Positions 15,178 through 23,197 of a DNA stretch of 24,601 bases are shown here, piece by piece. Source of the DNA: an uncultured Muribaculaceae bacterium (GTDB taxonomy: Bacteria; Bacteroidota; Bacteroidia; Bacteroidales; Muribaculaceae); contig CAJUBM010000032.1 of assembly GCA_910584735.1 (NCBI GenBank), forward strand, positions 1 through 24,601. The letters run 5' to 3'. The notes under the pieces were generated by a model, which had not been told where the DNA came from, ran no database searches, and was given only the letters and a program-made list of their open reading frames with translations. The position numbers were made by a program, and so were the translations under genes. Every line of letters starts with the position of its first letter. Positions within the stretch are counted from its first letter, which is position 1.

Positions 15178-16899
15178 TCAGAGTACGGAACGTAGGAAGA
15201 AAGCCAGTGCAAGCATGTCGGCGGCTCCTCCGGGAGATATACGCCGGGCCGAGAACTCACGGTTCATTTCCGACAAATCTTCCACTCTGAAATTTTCAAG
15301 CATTGCGGCGCTACGGCCCTTTACCTCTCGGGCAGCATCAGCCCCGCACCTGTAATAGATGTTGGAATCCTCTATCCGTGACATCAGCATCAACAGTGCG
15401 CGATGCGGATTCTCAATATACAGAGCCTCAAAGACCTCTGGATAACCCTCACGCGCATAGTCAAGGGCGGTAGGGATACCGTACTTTGAAGCGACACCCG
15501 CGCCATGGGTACCCTCCGCACGTTTGAATGTAGCCGCGATACGCCGTATGGTCTCACGCAGATTATCTCTTCCGGGAGCGTGGCCGGAGGCCAGCAAGTG
15601 AGACACGGCAGCGACAGCCAGCCCTAAGGAGAACAATGCTCCCTTATGGGTATTCACGCCGCCCGTAGCTTTAAGCATGGCCTCCTCTCCCGCCATCCCT
15701 ATAGGCTGCAAATCGGCCGCAGTAGGAAGAACCTCGGAAAAGGATGCCAACGCGATATTTACAAACGGATTTCTAAGCGCCTCCGTGCTGCGGTACATCA
15801 GGGCGTAATCCATATCATCATGTGCTCCCGAATCGGCCCGGTCAACAAGCCCGGGTTTGGGAGTAAGGTCAAGTTCCATCCTGAGCGCACGTACAGCAAG
15901 GCGCCCTATCATATAGGGCCATGCGGCGGCCGGGGTCAGCGACACACACGGAGCAAGGCGCCCCACGGAAAGCAACCGTCTTACAGCGGAAGCGCTTATA
16001 GGTTTAGCCTCCTTCGACATACGAGGGATTTCCACCACCTCTACACCGTGTTTGGGAAGGAACTCCCTCATTATCTCGTTGTAACGCGCCGTCAGAGCAT
16101 CGGATGGCTCCGTGCCGACAAAACGGACCGTTACGCCGAGAGCCGGGGCGATATGCCGCGCGAAAATATCAAGGTCAAGGAGGATATGCGTATCTGTCGC
16201 CGAGGTTATCTCTTTAAGGAAATAGGTAGGAAACGTGGAACGGCTCACCGCATAACCGCTACCCTCCAACACACGCACATTCGCTATGGAGGCGCAGACT
16301 TCCGTCAATATCCGCCTACGCTCATCGTAGGTAAACTCCGTTGACGGGTCGTCCGCCACCGGGATAATAAAGAGTGCCTCTACCTGCGATGCCGCATAGC
16401 GTATAAGGTGGAGATGGCCGAGGGTCATCGGGTTGACATTCATAACGATGCACCCGCATTTCACGCCCTCTATACGTTCCGAGCCGATACGTCCCAGATA
16501 TGTAGGCAGGCTCCGGCGGTCATGCTCAAGCAGCACGGCCCCGGGAGCCTCCCCTACACATACAAATCCTAAGCTACGGAATACGGGGGCATATTCCGGT
16601 TTGGTGAAGACCTTGGGATTCATTATCCCCCGGCTGAACGCATAATCAAGAATAGCAGATACAAGGGTGTTGGCCATGGCGGTGTCGCGCAGATTGTCGT
16701 CAACGGCCACACAGGTCATCACCTCGCCCGACAAAGCGGCTGTACCTACAAGGTTGTCATCGGAATCAAATATACCGACAGCATAGTCGGCCGGCTCGGC
16801 ACGTAGCCCGGCCCGCGCAAGGAAATTCTCCCTCGCGCGTGACGCGCCAGTCTGCGAAAGCATAATCTCGCGCAATTCAAGACCGTCGAACGTAGTCAT
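15178..16899 (-). CDS. citCG: Fused citrate lyase ligase and dephospho-CoA triphosphoribosyltransferase (CitC-CitG)
   Basis: A 573-residue two-domain maturation enzyme. Residues 1 to about 325 are CitC: a GNAT-like N-terminal part (GIFDSDDNLVGTAALSG) followed by a nucleotidyltransferase core with NVNPMTLGHLHLIRYAA near 153-169. CitC acetylates the citrate lyase prosthetic group with acetate and ATP. Residues of about 330-573 are CitG: LDLTPKPGLVDR, SGAHDDMDY and TGGVNTHKGALFSLG near 411-425. CitG makes triphosphoribosyl-dephospho-CoA. The reading frame is continuous through the join, with no sign of a frameshift. CitG is more often fused to CitX, so this arrangement is unusual. Start ATG 16899 overlaps citX by 23 bases; the frame stays open to 17016 but that part lies inside citX. 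Confidence 0.9.
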   Translation of the reverse strand: MTTFDGLELREIMLSQTGASRARENFLARAGLRAEPADYAVGIFDSDDNLVGTAALSGEVMTCVAVDDNLRDTAMANTLVSAILDYAFSRGIMNPKVFTKPEYAPVFRSLGFVCVGEAPGAVLLEHDRRSLPTYLGRIGSERIEGVKCGCIVMNVNPMTLGHLHLIRYAASQVEALFIIPVADDPSTEFTYDERRRILTEVCASIANVRVLEGSGYAVSRSTFPTYFLKEITSATDTHILLDLDIFARHIAPALGVTVRFVGTEPSDALTARYNEIMREFLPKHGVEVVEIPRMSKEAKPISASAVRRLLSVGRLAPCVSLTPAAAWPYMIGRLAVRALRMELDLTPKPGLVDRADSGAHDDMDYALMYRSTEALRNPFVNIALASFSEVLPTAADLQPIGMAGEEAMLKATGGVNTHKGALFSLGLAVAAVSHLLASGHAPGRDNLRETIRRIAATFKRAEGTHGAGVASKYGIPTALDYAREGYPEVFEALYIENPHRALLMLMSRIEDSNIYYRCGADAAREVKGRSAAMLENFRVEDLSEMNREFSARRISPGGAADMLALAFFLRSVL

Positions 16900-17386
16900 G
16901 CCACTGTCTTTCGATATACGCCGACAACTCCTGGGGGGAGTGGGCGGCTGTCCGCATACATATACGGGCCGGCTGCCCGCAAAGGAAACACCTCCGTCCG
17001 GGATAGCCGAGAGCACCCCTGCTTACGGGCACTCCGTCCTCGCCGATAACGTCTATATCCATTATACGCCCTAACGGATGTGATTCCTCTATGGAAAGTG
17101 TTATACGTTTCGCTTCCCCAAGACTTACCGATGCACATATAAAAGCTTCAAAACCCGTATCAAGGTCGTAGCGTTCCTCTACACGCACATCAGCCCCAAG
17201 CTTCTCATGCAACGCCGACACTCCGGCATCACCTATACCCACACTCGCCTCCGTGCGCTTCTCGGCGCCGGGGATATTCACCGTAAGCACTATCAGTGCC
17301 AGACCGGGATATTCGGCCAGCATATGCAGTTGGCGCTCCCGGCGCCTGTCGCGTGCGGCAAGTAGTTGGTCAAGGGTTATGCCCAT
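16877..17386 (-). CDS. citX: Holo-citrate lyase synthase CitX (apo-CitD phosphoribosyl-dephospho-CoA transferase)
   Basis: A 169-residue transferase that attaches the phosphoribosyl-dephospho-CoA group to the CitD acyl carrier. Typical features are the N-terminal LDQLLAARDRRRERQ, the central GRIMDIDVIGEDGVPVSRG, and the C-terminal RRCFLCGQPARICMRTAAHS. It overlaps the CitC-CitG fusion by 23 bases and lies 65 bases behind citF. Together with citCG it supplies every step needed to mature citrate lyase. Confidence 0.92.
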   Translation of the reverse strand: MGITLDQLLAARDRRRERQLHMLAEYPGLALIVLTVNIPGAEKRTEASVGIGDAGVSALHEKLGADVRVEERYDLDTGFEAFICASVSLGEAKRITLSIEESHPLGRIMDIDVIGEDGVPVSRGALGYPGRRCFLCGQPARICMRTAAHSPQELSAYIERQWHDYVRRS

Positions 17387-17451
17387 TCGTAAAAAGCCTG
17401 AAAGGGTTTATCTATTAAAAGCCTTGGGATGTTGACGAATAGCCTTATTAT

Positions 17452-18990
17452 TCAGTCCTCTATGTTTTTAATAACATCAAGCACGGAGCCGTCGCGGTTC
17501 ATCACCACGCCTACCACCTTATCGCCGAAAGGAAGCGGGGCCGGGGTTCCGATAATAGACAGCGCCTTATCTCTCAGCCAGTTAATATCTACGATATTCA
17601 GTCCGGCTGCCTTAAGGGCTTCTGCAAGTTCGGGACGTCCGGGGTTTACGGCAATCCCGTATTCGGTAACTATCACGTCTACCGATTTTCCCGGAGTGAT
17701 AAGCGTAGTCACCTCGTCAACGATGCAGGGTATGCGTCCGCGCAACAGCGGGCATACTATAATCGAGAGGGCCGAATCGGCGGCAGTGTCGGGATGTCCC
17801 CCTATAGCGCCACGTATGATACCGTCGCTACCAACGAGCACATTGACATTGAAGTTAACGTCTGCTTCCAACGCCGAAAGAATCACTATATCAAGGTAAT
17901 GTACGGCCGAACCTGGTTCGTCAGCGCTGGCATACTCATTGGCCGACACCTCTTTATGCATCGGATTATTCTTCAGCGACTCGGCAGCAACCTTGTCGAA
18001 GGACTGTACATCGATAAGACGCCCTATCAGCCCCTCCTCATGAAGTTTCACCATATGCGCGGTGATTCCGCCAAGAGCGAACGAAGCCTTTATGTCCCTG
18101 TCAATCATCGACTGGCGGAGATATTTCACAGCCGCCAGCGAAGCACCGCCGGAACCGGTCTGAATCGAGAATCCGTTCTTGAAGTAACCGCTGTTGACAA
18201 TCACCTTGGCGGCGAGCTGGGCCAGCAGTATGTCGCGAGGGTTCTTGGTATCGCGTATAGCCCCGGAAGCAATCTTCGAGGAATCGCCAACAGAATCGAC
18301 CTCCACGACATAGTCAACATCGCGCTCGGAAATTGAATTAGGGGTATTCGGATAGGCAACAAGGTCATCGGTGAGAATCACCACCTTGTCGGCATAGCGT
18401 GCGTCAGGCAGCGCGTAACCCAGCGAGCCGCATATCGATTTTGCGTTTTCCGAACGTGAATAGCCGCAGGCATTTCCCAAGGGGTCGGATGAGGAGGCGC
18501 CAAGGAAAGCCACATCTATATGCAAGTCGCCGGAAGCGATGGCACTTCCGCGTCCGCCATGGCTGCGGAAAACCACAGGCTCTTCCATCAGTCCTTTGGA
18601 AATCTCCTTGGCAAGAGTTCCACGCAGGCCGGAAGTCGAAATCTTCGTGATAACACCGTTGCGTATATGGTCAATCAGCGGCGCATGCACATCTGAAAGA
18701 CTGGAAGCAGCGAGATGTAAGTTCTTGAAGCCCATCTCGGCAAGTTTCCCTACAACGAGGTTCACAACCTTGTCCCCCCCACGGAAATGGTGGTGGAAGG
18801 AGATAGTCATACCGTCCTTAAGTCCGCTCTTCCTTATGGCATCCTCCAAAGTGGCAAGTTTCGGACTTGACATCTGGAGGTCGTTACGCTGCTGGTGTAT
18901 TTTCTCATAGGAGGCCTGGTTAAAGACTTCCTTGTTCATTTTGTGCGCCTGCTCCTGGATTTGTGCGGCGCGTGATTTCAGGTCGTTCAT
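17452..18990 (-). CDS. citF: Citrate lyase alpha subunit (citrate CoA-transferase)
   Basis: A 512-residue alpha subunit of citrate lyase. It moves the acetylated carrier from acetate to citrate, forming citryl-CitD. Recognisable segments are GMTISFHHHFRGGDKVVNLV near 60-80, EEPVVFRSHGGRGSAI, the glycine-rich FSIQTGSGGASLAAVKYL and AIGGHPDTAADSAL. Full length. Its ATGA overlaps the citE stop by four bases, so the alpha and beta subunits are translationally coupled, as expected for a fixed-ratio complex. Confidence 0.96.
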   Translation of the reverse strand: MNDLKSRAAQIQEQAHKMNKEVFNQASYEKIHQQRNDLQMSSPKLATLEDAIRKSGLKDGMTISFHHHFRGGDKVVNLVVGKLAEMGFKNLHLAASSLSDVHAPLIDHIRNGVITKISTSGLRGTLAKEISKGLMEEPVVFRSHGGRGSAIASGDLHIDVAFLGASSSDPLGNACGYSRSENAKSICGSLGYALPDARYADKVVILTDDLVAYPNTPNSISERDVDYVVEVDSVGDSSKIASGAIRDTKNPRDILLAQLAAKVIVNSGYFKNGFSIQTGSGGASLAAVKYLRQSMIDRDIKASFALGGITAHMVKLHEEGLIGRLIDVQSFDKVAAESLKNNPMHKEVSANEYASADEPGSAVHYLDIVILSALEADVNFNVNVLVGSDGIIRGAIGGHPDTAADSALSIIVCPLLRGRIPCIVDEVTTLITPGKSVDVIVTEYGIAVNPGRPELAEALKAAGLNIVDINWLRDKALSIIGTPAPLPFGDKVVGVVMNRDGSVLDVIKNIED

Positions 18991-19877
18991 TTCAGGTCTT
19001 CTTCTTTGATTATACCGGATACGATTGCAAGGTCTATAACACGCTGGGCACGGATTACTACCGGGCGGTCTACCATCTTACCATTCACAGCGATAACGCC
19101 CGAGCCTTTCTTCTCGGCCTCCTTTATGGCGGCAACCACGGCCAGGGCTTTCTCTATGGCTTTCGGAGTGGGAGCGAACACCTCGTTCACAACCTCTATC
19201 TGGCGCGGGTTGATAATCGACTTGCCGTCAAATCCGAGGGTATGTATGAATTCCACCTCTTTGCGGAAGGTCTCCATGTCGTTGAGGTTGGAATAAACCG
19301 TATCAAGGGCATCGATGCCTGCGGCACGTGCTGCCACGACTATCGTCTCGCGGGCCAGGCGCAGTTCGTCGCCATCGGGAGTGCGCTGGGTCTTTAGATT
19401 GGCGCAATAGTCCTCAGCACCCAAGGCTATACCCATCATACGGGGTGAGGCCGTGGCTATGGCATAGGCGTTGCACACACCTAAGGCACTCTCTATGGCG
19501 GCCATAATCTTAGTCCGCCCGAGACATCCGATCTCCTTCTCCACACGTTCAATCTCCCGCTCTACTTCGCGCACCTCCTCGGCTGTCTCGGTCTTAGGCA
19601 TACGGATCACATGGACCCCTGCCTTTACCACGGCCTCAATATCCTTCTTGCCGTAGGGGGTATTAAGGGGGTTGATACGGACAACCATTTCCGTATCGCC
19701 GTAATCAACACTCTTAAGGGCATTGTACACCAGCAGACGGGCCGTATCTTTCTCGGTCATAGTCACGGAATCTTCCAGGTCGAGCATTATCGAATCCGGG
19801 CCGTAGATATGGGCATCTGCCATCATGCCCGGGTTGTTGCCGGGCACGAACATCATTGTTCGTCTTAGTCTTTCCAT
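18987..19877 (-). CDS. citE: Citrate lyase beta subunit (citryl-ACP lyase)
   Basis: A 296-residue beta subunit that splits citryl-CitD into acetyl-CitD and oxaloacetate. The CitE/HpcH TIM-barrel marks are RRTMMFVPGNNPGM at the N-terminus, DSIMLDLEDSV (28-38), MVVRINPLNTPYG, KIMAAIESALGVCNAYAIA with the metal-binding Glu, and GIALGAEDYCANL with the metal-binding Asp. Full length. It sits 18 bases behind citD and overlaps citF by four bases. Confidence 0.96.
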   Translation of the reverse strand: MERLRRTMMFVPGNNPGMMADAHIYGPDSIMLDLEDSVTMTEKDTARLLVYNALKSVDYGDTEMVVRINPLNTPYGKKDIEAVVKAGVHVIRMPKTETAEEVREVEREIERVEKEIGCLGRTKIMAAIESALGVCNAYAIATASPRMMGIALGAEDYCANLKTQRTPDGDELRLARETIVVAARAAGIDALDTVYSNLNDMETFRKEVEFIHTLGFDGKSIINPRQIEVVNEVFAPTPKAIEKALAVVAAIKEAEKKGSGVIAVNGKMVDRPVVIRAQRVIDLAIVSGIIKEEDLK

Positions 19878-19895
19878 GATAGGACAGTTTTGGGG

Positions 19896-20177
19896 TTAAT
19901 CTTTCCAGACATCTTTCCCTGTGGCGCGCACGGCAGCCGCAGTGACCCTGGCACGTATGGTGCAGTCAAGAGCCCCTTTGTCCGTGGCATCGACTACGGC
20001 GTTTTCCACACCGAGTTCTTCAAGCGTCTCCCTGATTACTTTCCGAATCTGGTCACCGAACTGATACTCAACCGAGCTTTCAAGATTGATGGTCAGACCG
20101 GGTGCTTCTGACGGCAGGAGGCTTATGCGTATATCTCCCGACTCCAGAGTTCCGGCGAATGATGGGTTTATATTCAT
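19896..20177 (-). CDS. citD: Citrate lyase gamma subunit (acyl carrier protein)
   Basis: A 93-residue acyl carrier that holds the phosphoribosyl-dephospho-CoA group. The attachment serine is in AGTLESGDIRI (Ser13 from ATG 20177), in register with the serine of characterised CitD proteins. VEYQFGDQIRKVIRETL near 40-56 is also typical. The open frame extends to ATG 20201, but this would add eight residues and leave no leader after the predicted promoter, so I chose 20177. First gene of the citD-E-F-X-CG-acn-icd operon. Confidence 0.93.
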   Translation of the reverse strand: MNINPSFAGTLESGDIRISLLPSEAPGLTINLESSVEYQFGDQIRKVIRETLEELGVENAVVDATDKGALDCTIRARVTAAAVRATGKDVWKD

Positions 20178-20198
20178 GGTCTTTAAGGTTAGATGCGC

Positions 20199-20229
20199 CA
20201 AAGTTAACTATTATTCCCGATAAAACAAG
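20199..20229 (-). promoter_or_regulatory. Promoter of the citrate lyase-acn-icd operon
   Basis: On the minus strand there is CTTG at 20229-20226 (one mismatch to TTTG), a 19-base spacer and TAACTTTG at 20206-20199, an exact -7 box. Transcription should start near 20192, only about 15 bases before the citD ATG at 20177. The rest of the AT-rich gap to the SDR gene at 20546 (about 315 bases) holds no feature I can support. Confidence 0.7.
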
Positions 20230-20545
20230 CATTTGACAAATTGTTTAGCAACATAGCTCTGCAATCACACATTTTTCGCGTATCATTTTCCAAGCAAACA
20301 GGCATAACTACAGAATAAACACATCTTTTACGCATATCTATAATACAATTTGTCTCAGTCTATACGAAATTTCCTACAGTTGATTATTTTACGCCTCTCA
20401 TTAATTTTTTTCATATAATCCCTCCATATTCTCCAATAAATTTACGAACGTTCCTTTCTCCACCCGCATTATAAACAAATCCGCAAAAGAGACGTTTCTA
20501 CTTTAGCATAGAATGTTTCCTTACTCATTAATAATATAACAAAAT

Positions 20546-21337
20546 ATGTCCGCACGATTCACAGGGAAAAGAGCCCTTATCACCGGCGCTACCGCCGGCA
20601 TCGGACTCGCCACAGCCCATAGACTTGCCCGCGAAGGTGCCCACGTGGTGGTAGCCTCCCGCAACATGACCAAGGTGGCATCGACAGTATCCGAACTGCA
20701 TGCCTCAGGGTTTGAGGCTTCCGGGATGCTGTTTGACGCATCAATGCCGCCACAGGAGCTACAAAAGATGGTCGCTTCCGAGATAAAATCTCACGGCAGG
20801 ATTGATATAATAGTAAACAATGTAGGCGGCACGGACATGGCCGCTGACGGCCCGGTAGGCACACTCGGCCTTGACCAACTACAGCCGGTCATGGATAAAA
20901 ATATAGGTTCCACACTCGCCTGCATACGCTCCGCGCTACCCGGGATGTTGGAAAATAATAGCGGGGCGATAGTAAACGTGGCCTCCATAGGGGGGCTGAC
21001 CGGGGATTTCCGGGGAACGCTCTACGGCATAGCCAAAGCCGGGGTGATAAACCTCACCCGATACATGGCAACACAATATGGCAAATCGGGGATAAGATGC
21101 AACGGCGTGGCTCCGGGACTGGTACTCACCCCTGCGGCAGAAAACAACCTTTCTGAGGAAACGCGCCGCATATTCCTACGGCATAACGCACTGCCATATT
21201 TCGGCACGCCGGAAGATGTTGCCTCCACCATCGCATTCCTGGCCTCTGACGAAGCCCGCTACATCACCGGGCAGACAATCATCGTCGACGGCGGCCTCAC
21301 ATGCCATAATCCCACGGTAGCCGACCTCACAGAATAG
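20546..21337 (+). CDS. Short-chain dehydrogenase, 7alpha-hydroxysteroid dehydrogenase-like
   Basis: A 263-residue classical SDR. The cofactor motif TGATAGIG is at 13-20, VNNVGG at 90-95, and the catalytic tetrad is N119, S147, Y160 and K164. Arg39 after the second strand (VVVASRN) suggests NADP(H) preference. The C-terminal half (CNGVAPGLVLTPAAENNLSE and the ending ITGQTIIVDGGLTCHNPT) closely resembles, as I remember it, the bile-acid 7alpha-hydroxysteroid dehydrogenase of Bacteroides fragilis, so oxidation of 7alpha-hydroxyl groups of bile acids is a reasonable proposal. 3-oxoacyl-ACP reductase (FabG) paralogues are the main alternative. It is transcribed away from the citrate operon, and I see no convincing promoter. 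Confidence 0.72.
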   Translation: MSARFTGKRALITGATAGIGLATAHRLAREGAHVVVASRNMTKVASTVSELHASGFEASGMLFDASMPPQELQKMVASEIKSHGRIDIIVNNVGGTDMAADGPVGTLGLDQLQPVMDKNIGSTLACIRSALPGMLENNSGAIVNVASIGGLTGDFRGTLYGIAKAGVINLTRYMATQYGKSGIRCNGVAPGLVLTPAAENNLSEETRRIFLRHNALPYFGTPEDVASTIAFLASDEARYITGQTIIVDGGLTCHNPTVADLTE

Positions 21338-21338
21338 C

Positions 21339-21369
21339 ATTGGAAAACAATCTCTTTTTCGTAAATTTG
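21339..21369 (+). promoter_or_regulatory. Promoter of tcdA, giving a nearly leaderless transcript
   Basis: ATTG at 21339-21342 (one mismatch), a 19-base spacer and TAAATTTG at 21362-21369 (exact -7 box). The tcdA ATG is at 21374, just four bases after the box, so the transcript should begin at or very close to the start codon. Confidence 0.65.
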
Positions 21370-21373
21370 CAAC

Positions 21374-22135
21374 ATGATTGACGAATCGGAGATTTTCAAC
21401 CGCACACGGCGTTTAATCGGGCAGACCGGCATGGAGCGTCTGAGACATAGCCGCATCATAATTTTCGGCATAGGAGGAGTAGGCTCCTGGTGTGCCGAAG
21501 CCCTGTGCCGTACCGGCATCGGCCACCTTACTTTAGTTGATGCCGACCGCGTGGCCGCAACCAACATAAACCGCCAGGCAGAGGCCACTACTGCGACCAT
21601 AGGTGTTCCCAAGGTTGAAGCGCTGGCCGCACGATTGCGAGAGATAAACCCCAGCATCTCCCTTTCACTTCGCGAGGAACGTTACACCTCCGATACCTCA
21701 TCGAAGTTCCATCTGGAAGAATACGACTTCATCATCGATGCCATCGATTCCTTGTCCGACAAAGCCGCACTACTCGTAAACGCAGCCGACAGCCGGCATC
21801 CGGGCGTGGCCTCTTCCATGGGCGCGGCCCTCAGGATTGACCCCACGAAAATCCATGTGGCAGAGTTCTGGAAGGTGCAGGGATGTCCGTTGGCAGCAGC
21901 CCTCCGCAGCAGATTCCGCCGCAACGGCGTGAGATTACGCCGTAAAATAGCGTGTGTTTACTCCGACGAGCCGCCCCTGCCCAACCTCGGAGAGGTTATA
22001 ACCGATGACGGGACTCTCACATATGGAAAAGTGGCGGCGAACGGCTCGTTATGCCATATCACCGCCACTTTCGGCATGTATCTCGCAGGGCTCGCCCTGC
22101 AACATATCCTTAAGAGTCAGAACAATGCCGAATAG
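21374..22135 (+). CDS. tcdA: tRNA threonylcarbamoyladenosine dehydratase (TcdA)
   Basis: A 253-residue E1/ThiF-type enzyme that uses ATP to cyclise t6A at position 37 of ANN-decoding tRNAs to ct6A. Marks are FNRTRRLIGQTGMERL at the N-terminus, the nucleotide-binding GIGGVGSW (32-39), LVDADRVAATNINRQ, and DFIIDAIDSLSDKAALL. The C-terminal VYSDEPPLPNLG and TFGMYLAGLALQHIL are usual in this subgroup. Full length. The last 19 bases overlap the small convergent gene on the other strand. Confidence 0.93.
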   Translation: MIDESEIFNRTRRLIGQTGMERLRHSRIIIFGIGGVGSWCAEALCRTGIGHLTLVDADRVAATNINRQAEATTATIGVPKVEALAARLREINPSISLSLREERYTSDTSSKFHLEEYDFIIDAIDSLSDKAALLVNAADSRHPGVASSMGAALRIDPTKIHVAEFWKVQGCPLAAALRSRFRRNGVRLRRKIACVYSDEPPLPNLGEVITDDGTLTYGKVAANGSLCHITATFGMYLAGLALQHILKSQNNAE

Positions 22136-22368
22136 GGTACAATAAAGTCGGCAGCCACATCGGTATCTCCCCAGAACGAGGCAATCGTAATCCATACAAG
22201 GAGAAGGAGTATCAACACCCCCACCCCTAAAAGGAGCCAGAAAGAGGTCTTGCGCCTGCGCTGACGTTTCACATCCTCCCTCAGACGGCGGTTTACCGCG
22301 TTATCCCGGAAACGCTCTTCCTGATTGGAATCCTCTCTATTATGTCTGTATCTCTTATCCATAGCCAT
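22117..22368 (-). CDS. Small single-pass membrane protein, unknown function
   Basis: An 83-residue protein (ATG 22368; the ATG two codons later is equally possible). The N-terminal 40 residues are very basic and hydrophilic (NRRLREDVKRQRRRK) and probably cytoplasmic. One transmembrane helix of about 22 residues follows at 43-64 (FWLLLGVGVLILLLLVWITI), and then a short acidic tail. I do not recognise a family. The 19-base tail overlap with tcdA and the basic-then-hydrophobic layout favour a real gene. No promoter is visible upstream. Confidence 0.6.
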   Translation of the reverse strand: MAMDKRYRHNREDSNQEERFRDNAVNRRLREDVKRQRRRKTSFWLLLGVGVLILLLLVWITIASFWGDTDVAADFIVPYSALF

Positions 22369-22471
22369 AAATTAAACAGTTGAACATTGTAATCATACCT
22401 GTATAACAACTATCTTCCTTTGGTAGTTTTTGCAGTATCAATTTTAATAATCGAACGAATATTAGTTTGAA

Positions 22472-22888
22472 ATGGGACGAATCTTAGCAATAGACTTCGG
22501 TAGGAAACGGTGCGGCCTGGCCGTCACCGACCCGATGCGCATAATCGCCAACCCTCTTGAGACAGTAGAGACAGCACAACTTATCACCTTCGTCACCGCA
22601 TACGCCGCCCGCGAGGGAGTGGATCTGGTCGTTGTAGGCGAACCCACCACTATGCGCGGAGAGCCATCGGAATCCACACGCTGGCTCAGGCCCGCAATGG
22701 ACCGTCTCCGAAAGGCTCTCGATCCGTCAATCCCTATAATCTCCTACGACGAGCGTTTCACCTCCGTGCTGGCCCACCGCGCCATGATTGACGGAGGGAT
22801 GAAACGCATGCAACGCCGCGACAAGAGCGTAGTAGACCGCATATCGGCTGCCATAATCCTCAACGACTATCTGCAAAGCATACATTAG
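22472..22888 (+). CDS. ruvX: Holliday junction resolvase-like RuvX (YqgF)
   Basis: A 138-residue RNase H-fold protein of the YqgF/RuvX family, essential in many bacteria and linked to pre-16S rRNA processing or Holliday junction resolution. The motifs are ILAIDFGRKRCGLAVTD (4-20, with the first catalytic Asp7), LVVVGEPTTMRGEPS near 52-66, ISYDERFTS near 90-98 and the late Asp in VVDRISAAIIL near 119-129. Full length. Weak matches to -7 boxes (TTCCTTTG at 22415, TTAGTTTG at 22463) are not convincing promoters. Confidence 0.93.
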   Translation: MGRILAIDFGRKRCGLAVTDPMRIIANPLETVETAQLITFVTAYAAREGVDLVVVGEPTTMRGEPSESTRWLRPAMDRLRKALDPSIPIISYDERFTSVLAHRAMIDGGMKRMQRRDKSVVDRISAAIILNDYLQSIH

Positions 22889-23017
22889 CCAACAGACTCC
22901 TTCCCCCGATTCCGCCAATCAGACCTGCAAATAAGGCCAAAATTCACATAACGGCCACTGCAATACGATACAAATACAAGAATAAGACAATTCCGCTACA
23001 ACAATAACGCATTTATG

Positions 23018-23049
23018 GTTGCACAGTCACCATATTGTGCCTATCTTTG
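23018..23049 (+). promoter_or_regulatory. Promoter of the C10 peptidase gene
   Basis: GTTG at 23018-23021 (one mismatch), a 20-base spacer and TATCTTTG at 23042-23049, an exact -7 box. The transcript would start near 23056, leaving a leader of about 140 bases before ATG 23198. The preceding 22889-23017 holds nothing I recognise. Confidence 0.7.
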
Positions 23050-23101
23050 CGCCGTTTTTTCGGGATGTAACGTTTCTACAAAATCCTACATGATCCGATT
23101 A

Positions 23102-23127
23102 TATGCCGAGGCTGAGAAGCCAGCATA
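23102..23127 (+). other. 5' leader hairpin with a GAGA tetraloop
   Basis: TATGC (23102-23106) pairs with GCATA (23123-23127), a 3x1 internal loop follows, then GGCT/AGCC closes a GAGA (GNRA) tetraloop at 23114-23117. It lies in the predicted leader of the C10 peptidase gene. Function unknown; it may be a stability or regulatory element. Confidence 0.4.
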
Positions 23128-23197
23128 GTGAAATCCAAACAATAAAGCTCTTGACATTCTATTTTATTTCATAACAGCAAAAATTAACATCACAGAC

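Noticed and set aside
23151..23180. TTGACA with a downstream AT-rich segment, resembling an E. coli sigma-70 promoter
   Set aside because: Bacteroidota use a different promoter consensus, and a proper TATCTTTG box is present at 23042.
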